NCBI GenBank assembly: GCA_018895795.1
Contig: JAHINZ010000361.1
Location: 1-12,953, forward strand
Direction: 5' to 3'
Length of the DNA: 12,953 nt
Source: Alphaproteobacteria bacterium
Lineage (GTDB): Bacteria; Pseudomonadota; Alphaproteobacteria; Caulobacterales; Caulobacteraceae
Each line of letters starts with the position of its first letter. Positions within the stretch are counted from its first letter, which is position 1. A program made the translations under genes and the position numbers. The notes under the pieces are model-generated. The model did not search any database. It worked only from the letters and a program-made list of their open reading frames with translations, and was not told the DNA's origin. This document shows positions 1-6,671 of the stretch, piece by piece.

Positions 1-509
1 AGCTCGATGTAGTCGGGCACGTCGCGCTCGCCGGACTGCTGGGCTTCGAGCACCAGGGCCATGTTGCGCGAACGCTCACGGACGGCGATGACGTCGCCGG
101 CCTTGCAGCGGTACGAGGCGATGTTTACGCGCTTGCCGTTCACGGTCACGTGGCCGTGGTTGACGAACTGGCGGGCGGCGAACACGGTCGGCACGAACTT
201 GGCGCGATAGACGATGGCGTCCAGACGCGACTCGAGCAGCGAGATCAGGTTCTCGGCGGTGTTGCCCTTGCGACGGGCGGCTTCTTCGTAGGTGCGCGAG
301 AATTGCTTCTCGGTCAGGTTGCCGTAGTAGCCCTTCAGCTTTTGCTTGGCGCGCAGCTGCAGGCCGAAGTCCGAAACCTTCTGCTTGCGGCGCTGGCCGT
401 GCTGGCCGGGGCCGTAGGACCGCTGGTTGACCGGCGACTTGGGCCGACCCCAGAGGTTTTCGCCCATACGGCGATCGATCTTGTACTTGGCGCTATGGCG
501 CTTGGACAT
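1..509 (-). CDS. rpsD: 30S ribosomal protein S4 (partial, C-terminus off the left edge)
   Basis: Primary 16S rRNA-binding protein that nucleates assembly of the 30S subunit body. The frame opens at an ATG at 509-507 and stays open for 169 codons to the window edge; bacterial S4 is about 205 residues, so roughly the last 35 are missing. The N-terminus MSKRHSAKYKIDRRMGENLW is the alphaproteobacterial S4 start, without the zinc-binding cysteines of some S4 versions. The S4 RNA-binding fold covers about residues 94-147 (SRLDAIVYRAKF, then FVNHGHVTVNGKRVNI). A weak purine-rich GAAGAG lies about 7 nt before the ATG. The upstream gene on the same strand is 179 bp away, so rpsD probably has its own promoter. 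A 7-bp hairpin sits in its leader. The identification is certain; the leader's role is inference. Confidence 0.97.
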   Translation of the reverse strand, partial: MSKRHSAKYKIDRRMGENLWGRPKSPVNQRSYGPGQHGQRRKQKVSDFGLQLRAKQKLKGYYGNLTEKQFSRTYEEAARRKGNTAENLISLLESRLDAIVYRAKFVPTVFAARQFVNHGHVTVNGKRVNIASYRCKAGDVIAVRERSRNMALVLEAQQSGERDVPDYIE

Positions 510-537
510 GTGTAGCTCTTCAGTTCGATCCGGGCCG

Positions 538-559
538 GCGCCTCAATTAGTAGAGGCGC
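538..559 (-). promoter_or_regulatory. Perfect 7-bp hairpin in the rpsD leader
   Basis: The arms 538-544 and 553-559 (GCGCCTC / GAGGCGC) are exact inverted repeats around an 8-base AT-rich loop, about 29 nt upstream of the rpsD ATG. In some bacteria S4 represses its own operon by binding a structured leader, so an autoregulatory element is possible. It could equally be an incidental stem or an upstream terminator without a T-tract. Confidence 0.35.
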
Positions 560-643
560 GATCTCAACGGCGGCGTCGCATCAGTCCGTCATATGATTCC
601 ACGCCGCACGGCGAGCCGGCGGCGGGAAGGCGCGGTTTATGAC

Positions 644-681
644 GGAGGGGCGGCGGGGAGTCAACTCGCCCTCGCCCCTCC
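644..681 (-). terminator. Possible terminator hairpin after the small lipoprotein gene
   Basis: The arms 644-652 (GGAGGGGCG) and 673-681 (CGCCCCTCC) are exact inverted repeats of 9 bp around a 20-nt GC-rich loop, beginning 8 bp past the lipoprotein stop codon. There is no T-run on the exit side, so it is an atypical intrinsic terminator, or only an RNA-stabilising stem. It would separate the lipoprotein transcript from rpsD. Confidence 0.4.
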
Positions 682-688
682 CAAAGCC

Positions 689-1063
689 CTAAGGCCGCAC
701 CAGCGGGTTGCGCACCCGCACCTTGGCGCCGCGTTCGACGCCGTAAGCGTCCAGCGGGAAGCGCAGGTCGACGCCTTCGGCCATCAGGGCGCGGCACAGG
801 TCCGGGCGCTTGCGGGTGAAGGTGAAGGTGGCCGCGCCGTCGCGATGGCTGCTGTCGACCGCGAAGTCGGCGGCGTTGGTGCAGCCGTTGGACGACACCC
901 GGATCACCAGGGCGTCCTTGTCGATGGTCGCCCCCTGGATCGGCTCCAGGTCTGACTTGCTGATGTTGACCGAGGTGTCGGGATGATCGTCGGCGTCGAT
1001 GATCACACAGGCGCTGGTGGTGAAAGCCAGCGCGATGACGGCGGCGAGTGGTGCGAATTTCAT
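689..1063 (-). CDS. Small putative lipoprotein, family not recognised
   Basis: A 124-residue protein with a short hydrophobic N-terminus (about residues 3-18) ending in TTSAC, which resembles a lipobox with Cys19 as the lipidation site; the -3 residue is Thr rather than Leu, so lipidation is likely but not certain. If Cys19 is lipidated, the mature protein has two further cysteines, Cys61 and Cys90, that could form a disulfide in the periplasm. The rest is polar and without a motif I recognise. The ATG at 1063 follows a GGTGGGGAC sequence about 7 nt away, which supports this start. It is a single gene, 179 bp upstream of rpsD on the same strand. The N-terminal signal and normal codon pattern argue for a real gene; no function is proposed. 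Confidence 0.7.
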   Translation of the reverse strand: MKFAPLAAVIALAFTTSACVIIDADDHPDTSVNISKSDLEPIQGATIDKDALVIRVSSNGCTNAADFAVDSSHRDGAATFTFTRKRPDLCRALMAEGVDLRFPLDAYGVERGAKVRVRNPLVRP

Positions 1064-1147
1064 GGTGATAGGTCCCCACCGGTCGAAACTTGACCGTGGA
1101 GCCAGATGAGCGGTCTCCGCCTGAACCGTGGATGAATTACCGAAAGT

Positions 1148-1422
1148 TCACAACTGGGCCGCGTGCCGAATGCGGATGATGGTCACTCTATCGCCCATGA
1201 CTTGATAGCGACTGATGTAGGGCGAGATGATCACCAGTTTGTGGATTCACAGCGAAAAAATCTGTCATCCCGGACAACCCCGGCGAAAGCCGGGGGCAGA
1301 TCCGGGACCGCCGGAAGCGCGGAGTTCAGGCGTCGGTCCCGGATCTGCGCGCTGCGCGCTTGTCCGGGATGACAACCTTTGTGGTCGGAAAGCGCCCGGC
1401 GCGACCAGACGACTTCAGCCAC
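1148..1422 (-). pseudogene. RelE/ParE-family toxin, middle replaced by a palindromic element
   Basis: Two pieces of one toxin gene are readable. The N-terminal piece begins at a GTG at 1422-1420 and reads VAEVVWSRRALSDH, a typical RelE/ParE toxin start. The C-terminal piece (about 1246-1148) reads IHKLVIISPYISRYQV, then GDRVTIIRIRHAAQL and stop, matching the family's last two strands with the characteristic SPY..RY and IRHA signatures. Between them lie the 112-bp palindromic element (1263-1374) and an in-frame TGA (1249-1247). About 47 codons remain of a family usually 90-100 residues long, so the central half was lost when the element arrived. The start overlaps the antitoxin frame, as in intact modules of this kind. 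It cannot make a functional toxin. Family assignment rests on recognising the terminal motifs. Confidence 0.8.
1263..1374. repeat. 112-bp cloverleaf-like palindromic element
   Basis: The outer arms 1263-1277 and 1360-1374 (TGTCATCCCGGACAA and its complement) are exact 15-bp inverted repeats. Inside are a 7-bp stem, 1278-1284 with 1289-1295, closed by a GAAA tetraloop; a perfect 13-bp stem, 1297-1309 with 1335-1347, around a 25-nt loop; and a short GCGC-GCTG-CGCGC arm at 1348-1359. The folded form resembles a cloverleaf. It encodes nothing and looks like the small non-autonomous palindromic repeats scattered through alphaproteobacterial genomes. It sits inside the toxin gene and supplies the last 16 codons of the antitoxin frame. 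A 13-mer (CGCGCTGCGCGCT) recurs in the second element at 2515-2527. Confidence 0.85.
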
Positions 1423-1589
1423 GACGCAGGCATGGGTTTCTCGTCTGGCGTTCCCCAGGTCTCAAGCCAGGCCGAGACCTCGGCATGGGGAACGACCCTG
1501 CCCGCGGCGATGTCCGCCAAGCCTTCGGCGTCCACGGCCTCCTCGGCGGCGGCGTCCACTTCGTCGAAGATCGAGGGCTCGCGAACCAT
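1326..1589 (-). CDS. Short antitoxin of a broken type II toxin-antitoxin module, C-terminus extended into a repeat
   Basis: Residues 1-59 resemble the short antitoxins paired with RelE/ParE toxins: an acidic helix, then ADIAAGRVVPHAEVSAWLETWG and TPDEKPMPASW. I see no clear N-terminal ribbon-helix-helix segment. The ATG at 1589 lies directly under a palindromic promoter region and has no good Shine-Dalgarno sequence, suggesting leaderless translation. The toxin start (1422) lies inside this frame at residue 56. Beyond about residue 71 the frame runs into the palindromic element, so residues 72-87 are repeat-encoded and the native C-terminus is lost or altered. It may still be made and bind a related toxin elsewhere, or be decaying with its partner. 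Confidence is good on identity, low on whether it still works. Confidence 0.7.
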   Translation of the reverse strand: MVREPSIFDEVDAAAEEAVDAEGLADIAAGRVVPHAEVSAWLETWGTPDEKPMPASWLKSSGRAGRFPTTKVVIPDKRAARRSGTDA

Positions 1590-1623
1590 GCTGTTAGACT
1601 AACACAAGCCTCGCCGTCGACAA
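1589..1623 (-). promoter_or_regulatory. Promoter and palindromic operator of the antitoxin gene
   Basis: TGTTAG-A-CTAACA at 1592-1604 is an exact 6-bp inverted repeat with one central base, ending 2 bp before the antitoxin ATG. A possible promoter overlaps it: -35 TTGTCG (1623-1618), a 16-bp spacer and -10 TAGTCT (1601-1596), which would place the transcript start at about the ATG. Type II modules usually repress their own promoter through such a palindrome, so binding here would block the -10 box. The palindrome is seen directly; the promoter and autoregulation are inferred. Confidence 0.5.
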
Positions 1624-1639
1624 CGGGCGCCCGCCAAAA

Positions 1640-2488
1640 TTACAATCTTTGCGCGTGCCACCCCACATGCTCGCCGATAAACGTCGTGATGAAGAAGTAG
1701 CTGTGATCGTAACCCGCCTGCCGCCGCACCGTGACCTTGCGGCGGGCCGTGTTGGCGGCGGCTTCGATCAGCTGCGGCTTCAGCTGGGCTTCCAGGAAGT
1801 TGTCGGCCAGACCCTGGTCGATCAGGATGTCGTCGAAGCTCTGCCCCGCCCCATCCTCGATCAGGGCGCAGGCGTCATGGGCCCGCCAGGTCGCGCGATC
1901 CTCGCCCAGATAGGCGCTCATCGCCTTGTCGCCCCACGGGCAGTTCAGCGGCGAGACAATCGGCGAGAAGGCGCTGACCGACTTGAACAGATCCGGATTG
2001 CGCAGGGCGATCGTCAGGGCCCCGTGGCCGCCCATCGAGTGGCCGAAGATCCCGCGCCGGGCCGGGTCCAGCGGGAAGGCGCCGTCGACGGCCGCCAGCA
2101 GGTCTTTGGTCACGTACGAGTACATCTGGAAGTGCGGGGCCCAGGGCGCCTGGGTGGCGTCGACATAGAAGCCCGCCCCCTGCCCCAGATCATAGGCCGG
2201 ATCGTCGGCCACGCCTTCACCGCGCGGACTGGTGTCGGGCGCGACGATGGCGATCCCGTGCTGGGCGGCATAGGCATAGACGCCCGACTTCACCGTGAAA
2301 TTGTCCTCGGTGCAGGTCAGGCCAGACAGCCAGACGAGATAGGGGAACGGCCCCTCGCCGCCATCCTTTGCTTGAGGCGGCGTCCAGACCGTGAACTTCA
2401 TCGGCGTGCCGGTGCTGGCGCTGTCGTGCCGGCCGTAGCGCAGGGTTCCGCCGTGGACGCGGTGGGTGGCGAGGGTTTCGATGGTCAT
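1640..2488 (-). CDS. fghA: S-formylglutathione hydrolase
   Basis: Hydrolyses S-formylglutathione to formate and glutathione, the second step of glutathione-dependent formaldehyde oxidation, in the cytosol. The protein has 282 residues, the family's usual size, with an esterase D-type alpha/beta-hydrolase fold. The oxyanion segment LVWLSGLTCTEDNF contains the conserved Cys59. The nucleophile is Ser151 in GHSMGG, and the other triad members are Asp224 (LIDQGLADNFL) and His262 (GYDHSYFF). I chose the ATG at 2488 because an AGGAGT ribosome site lies 4 nt upstream and the protein begins as family members do. The frame opens further up to 2566, but that part is only the palindromic repeat read through. 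It follows the dehydrogenase gene after a 138-bp gap holding that repeat and is probably the last gene of the operon. Confidence 0.95.
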   Translation of the reverse strand: MTIETLATHRVHGGTLRYGRHDSASTGTPMKFTVWTPPQAKDGGEGPFPYLVWLSGLTCTEDNFTVKSGVYAYAAQHGIAIVAPDTSPRGEGVADDPAYDLGQGAGFYVDATQAPWAPHFQMYSYVTKDLLAAVDGAFPLDPARRGIFGHSMGGHGALTIALRNPDLFKSVSAFSPIVSPLNCPWGDKAMSAYLGEDRATWRAHDACALIEDGAGQSFDDILIDQGLADNFLEAQLKPQLIEAAANTARRKVTVRRQAGYDHSYFFITTFIGEHVGWHAQRL

Positions 2489-2506
2489 GATGACTCCTGC
2501 GGACTT

Positions 2507-2612
2507 GCCCCCTCCGCGCTGCGCGCTCCTCCCCCGGAGGGGGAAGATGAGGTCGGCGGACTTCATCCGCCCCCTCCGGGGGCGGACGACCGCGAAGCGG
2601 TCAGGTGGGGGC
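2507..2612. repeat. Palindromic repeat between the dehydrogenase and hydrolase genes
   Basis: A GC-rich block of several nested hairpins: GACCGC-GAA-GCGGTC (2588-2602); GGCGGA with TCCGCC around 2554-2569; CGCCCC and GGGGCG around 2568-2584; and CTCC-CCCGG-AGGGGG near 2526-2543. The outer ends GCCCCC (2507-2512) and GGGGGC (2607-2612) pair. It has the style of the dispersed intergenic repeats of this kind of genome and shares a 13-mer with the element at 1263-1374. Because it lies inside the operon it will be transcribed, and could affect message stability or relative expression of the two enzymes (inference). Confidence 0.7.
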
Positions 2613-2626
2613 GAGTCTCGCGCGCC

Positions 2627-3736
<1,110 letters not shown>

Positions 3737-3739
3737 GAT

Positions 3740-4984
3740 TCAAATCTCCTCGACGGGGGGCAGGCGGTAGCTCCCATCTAGCAACTGTGGTCGCGGGAGG
3801 TAAGCGCGCATGAACAGGGCGAAGGGCCCGGCCGGGGCCGGCAGCCAGTTGCTCACCCTTTCGGCGCCGGGCTGAGCCTGACCGATCCACAGGTCCAGAG
3901 AGCCGTCGGCGTTCCAGGCCAGGCCCGGCGTGCGGTCGCCGATGGCGTAGCGGTTGATCGGATTGTCGGTGAAGAAGAACTGCTTGTCAGGCGTGGCCTC
4001 GTACAGGCTCAGCGACCAGAACGACTCGACCGGAATGGGGTGATCGGCCGGGATGTGCAGCCGCCAGCTGCGGGTTCCGTCAAACAGGCCCTGACCGTCA
4101 TGGCCGGCGCGCAGATAGGTGGCCTCGACCAGGGGCAGGGCCGCCAGCCCGCCCAGGGCGACGGCGGCGCGCAGCATGTAGTCCTGGCCAAAATCGCCCA
4201 GCTTGCCGCGCGGATAGGCCCAGCCCGCGATGAAGCCCTCGCCCGACAGACCGCCGCCCGAGCGGGCGGCGCGGCGGCCGTCCTCCAGCCCCTCGGCGAT
4301 GTGCGCGCCGTCCTCGGCCGAGAAGCGGTGGGGATCGAACGTCCCCATCCCCAGCCCCAAGGGGGCGATGCGGCGCAGCAGGGCCACGTCGCTGGCCGGC
4401 GGCGGATTTTGGCTCATCAACAGATCGGCGCTGGCGAAATAGGCCGGCCAGGGATCGCTGCGACGCGCGAATTCGGCCACGGGCGGCGCCGCCGGTCCCT
4501 GAGCGGTGAAGCCGGCCTGAACCAGGCGGGCGGCGGTCAGATCCTCCGGCCCCGTCACCAGGATGCGGGCCAGGGCCCAGACATGACGGGTCGGCGCGCG
4601 GATCACCCCCGGCCCGACCGCCGCGGCCTCGCCCGGCCCGACCAGGGTGAAGGTCCCGCCGTCGGGTCCCGTGGTGCGCGTGCCTAGCACCGCGAAACTG
4701 TTGGACCAGGCGTCCATCAGCTGCAGCGACACATAGCGCTCGCCGCTGGCCGGCACGGTCAGGGTCACCGGACCTTCCGACAGGTCCAGCTGGGCGGTTG
4801 CGTAGAGGGTGTCATTATTGGGCGTGGTCACCGCCCGGGCCCGATGGTCGGCCAGGTTGCGCATCGCGGCGAAGGCGTTCATCGGCGAGCCGACGGTCAG
4901 GCCCCGCGCCCGGACGGCGGCGATCTCGATCAGGGGCAGAGTGTAGAGAAACGCCTCGCGGGCGGCGGCGGTCAGGGCGCTCAT
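3740..4984 (-). CDS. DUF1254/DUF1214-domain protein, cytosolic paralogue
   Basis: A 414-residue protein with the two-domain layout of this family: DUF1254 at about residues 10-145 (signature TTPNNDTLYATAQLDL, 53-68) and DUF1214 at about 295-400 (signature SFWSLSLYEAT, then FFFTDNPINRYAIGDRT at 336-352). Most relatives are exported, but this one begins MSALTAAAREAFLYTLPLIE, directly with the domain and without a signal peptide. It closely resembles the gene just upstream (4988-6277) in layout and motifs, so the two are tandem paralogues. The ATG at 4984 follows that gene's stop by 3 bp, and its own stop is 3 bp before the dehydrogenase start, so the three are translated from one message. The biochemical function is unknown; placement suggests a link to formaldehyde or a formaldehyde-releasing substrate (inference). 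Confidence 0.85.
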   Translation of the reverse strand: MSALTAAAREAFLYTLPLIEIAAVRARGLTVGSPMNAFAAMRNLADHRARAVTTPNNDTLYATAQLDLSEGPVTLTVPASGERYVSLQLMDAWSNSFAVLGTRTTGPDGGTFTLVGPGEAAAVGPGVIRAPTRHVWALARILVTGPEDLTAARLVQAGFTAQGPAAPPVAEFARRSDPWPAYFASADLLMSQNPPPASDVALLRRIAPLGLGMGTFDPHRFSAEDGAHIAEGLEDGRRAARSGGGLSGEGFIAGWAYPRGKLGDFGQDYMLRAAVALGGLAALPLVEATYLRAGHDGQGLFDGTRSWRLHIPADHPIPVESFWSLSLYEATPDKQFFFTDNPINRYAIGDRTPGLAWNADGSLDLWIGQAQPGAERVSNWLPAPAGPFALFMRAYLPRPQLLDGSYRLPPVEEI

Positions 4985-4987
4985 GGT

Positions 4988-6277
4988 CTAGACCTTGCTG
5001 ATCGGCGCGAAGCGGAACGGACCGTTGATCAGCTCGGTGCGCGGCAGATAGGTCCGCAGATACAGCGCGAACGGCCCGGCCTTGGGGGCGGGCAGCCAGT
5101 TGGCGCTGCGCTCGCCGCCCGGATCGCTGCGACCGATCCACAGGTCCAGCGCGCCGTCGCCGTTGCGCTTGAGCCCCGCCGTGCGGTCGCCGATCGCATA
5201 GCGGTTCAGCGGGTTGTCGGTGAAGAAGTACTGGCCGTCCGCCGTGGCCTCGTACATCGACAGCGACCAGAAGCCGTCGAGCGGCATCTGGGCCGGCAAG
5301 GTCAGGCGATACAGGCCATCGCCGGTGAACAGCCCCGCCCCGTCATCGCCCGCCGCCTTCATGTACATGGCCTCGGCCACCGGCAGGGCGCCCAGCCCCT
5401 GCAGGGCGACGATGGCGCGGTAGATATAGTCCTGGCCATAGACGCCCAGATTGGCGCGCGGATAGGCCCAGCCGTCGGTGAAGGTCTGCAGGCCCTTGGC
5501 GAAGGTGGTGATCATCCGGGCGTTATCGACGCCCTCGTCGGCGGCGGCGGCGTCGAACGGTCCCGCGCCGAGGAAGGCGGCGGCGCGGCGCAGGATCCGC
5601 TGGTCGGTGGGCGGGGCCGGATCGGCGGCCAGCAGTTGGCGGGCGGCGGCGAAGTATTCGGCCGGGGCGGCGTCGCGACCGGCATAGACCGGCGGCGGCG
5701 GCGCGGCCGGCCCCTTCACCCCAAAGCCGTCCTGCAGCGTATGGACGGCCGGCAGATCGGCCGCGTCGGCGACCAGCACCCGGATCAGCAGCCAGGCATG
5801 GGCGGTGGCGATGCGGGTGGGATTGGGACCGCTCGCCGCCTGGCCCGGTCCGATCAGGGTGAAGACCCCGCCCTGCCCGCCCACCGTCCGCGCGCCCAGC
5901 ACGACGCTGTTGTTGGTGAACATGTCCATGACCGCCACCGAATAGTAGCGGCCGCCGGTCGGGGGGATGGTCAGGGTCGCCGGGCCCTGGGTCAGGTCGA
6001 GGAAGGCGATCGAATAGAGGGTGTCGTTATTGGGCGTCGTCACCTGGCGGCTGGTGTGGTCGGCCAGAGCCCGATTGTGGTTGAGCCTGTTGATCGCGGC
6101 GCCCGGCGCCTTGAGCATCCGGGTCCGCGCGGTGGCCATCTCGATCAGCGGCAGGGCATAGAGATAGGCGTCTCGGGCGGCGGTGGCGTCACCGCCCGCG
6201 GGGGAGACTTGGGCCTGGGCCAGGCTGGGCGCCAGGCCCAGGACGCCGGCCACGGCCAGTAGCTCGCGACGGTTCAT
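4988..6277 (-). CDS. DUF1254/DUF1214-domain protein, exported paralogue
   Basis: A 429-residue protein beginning MNRRELLAVAGVLGLAPSLA and AQA, a signal peptide with a twin-arginine pair (residues 3-4) and a likely cut after Ala22. It is probably periplasmic; the motif is Tat-like but short of the full consensus, so Sec export is possible. DUF1254 covers about residues 35-170 (TTPNNDTLYSIAFLDL, 80-95) and DUF1214 about 310-415 (FWSLSMYEAT, then FFTDNPLNRYAIGDRT, 351-366). The ATG at 6277 follows GGGAG by 7 nt. It is the first gene of the operon, 3 bp ahead of its cytosolic paralogue, with the two formaldehyde enzymes after that. No catalytic mechanism is established for the family to my knowledge, so I give no reaction. 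The conserved NNDTLY and FFTDNP..RY blocks are probable ligand-binding regions. Confidence 0.88.
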   Translation of the reverse strand: MNRRELLAVAGVLGLAPSLAQAQVSPAGGDATAARDAYLYALPLIEMATARTRMLKAPGAAINRLNHNRALADHTSRQVTTPNNDTLYSIAFLDLTQGPATLTIPPTGGRYYSVAVMDMFTNNSVVLGARTVGGQGGVFTLIGPGQAASGPNPTRIATAHAWLLIRVLVADAADLPAVHTLQDGFGVKGPAAPPPPVYAGRDAAPAEYFAAARQLLAADPAPPTDQRILRRAAAFLGAGPFDAAAADEGVDNARMITTFAKGLQTFTDGWAYPRANLGVYGQDYIYRAIVALQGLGALPVAEAMYMKAAGDDGAGLFTGDGLYRLTLPAQMPLDGFWSLSMYEATADGQYFFTDNPLNRYAIGDRTAGLKRNGDGALDLWIGRSDPGGERSANWLPAPKAGPFALYLRTYLPRTELINGPFRFAPISKV

Positions 6278-6671
6278 GACGTGTCTCCCAACGCTTGTTT
6301 GAGAGCAGACTAGTCGCGCGCACTCACCCTGTCTCGCACTTTACGGCACGACACATGCCACCTGTTTGCGGGTGTCGAGTTGGATCGCGGCGACACGCTA
6401 TCCCTCGCATTTTCACCCTGCGCTCAACTGGTCCGGCGCCGCGTCCGCCGACGCCGTGGCGCGGCCGGGGCCCGGAGCCGCGCCTTCACGGCGCCCGGGC
6501 GCGGTCAAACCGGCCCTCCAGCCGCATTGACGAAGTCTTCCCACAACGCCTAGGCAGTGCGTGAGGAAAACTTGCGCTGGTCGCCAAGCCTGGCAAGGCG
6601 TGGGGGATATCCCCAGGCTGCGGCGGGCGAAGGCCAGCGTTCGCCGATCCGCTGTTTCGAGCCCCCACGTC
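6278..6671. other. Divergent intergenic region between the formaldehyde operon and the ClC gene
   Basis: These 394 bp should contain the promoter of the minus-strand operon and that of the plus-strand ClC gene. I see no convincing coding frame; open frames across it are shadows of high GC. Visible items are a GACTAGTC palindrome near 6309-6316, a GC-rich self-complementary stretch around 6470-6505, and a possible plus-strand promoter at 6527-6556. No known regulator-binding consensus is evident. Confidence 0.5.
6527..6556 (+). promoter_or_regulatory. Possible promoter of the ClC gene
   Basis: TTGACG at 6527-6532 is a good -35 hexamer. With an 18-bp spacer the -10 would be TAGGCA (6551-6556), a modest match. 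The start codon is about 115 bp further on. This is a weak call based on hexamers only. Confidence 0.3.

Noticed and set aside
1163..1700. Plus-strand open frames across the toxin-antitoxin locus
   Set aside because: They are shadows of the minus-strand antitoxin, toxin fragments and palindromic element and have no coding signature.
2489..2566. N-terminal extension of the formylglutathione hydrolase
   Set aside because: The extra 26 residues are the palindromic repeat read in frame; the ATG at 2488 has a good ribosome site and matches the family start.
4844..6262. Long plus-strand open frame opposite the DUF1254 gene
   Set aside because: Antisense shadow of the exported DUF1254/DUF1214 gene, with low-complexity Arg/Gly/Ala content and no domain.
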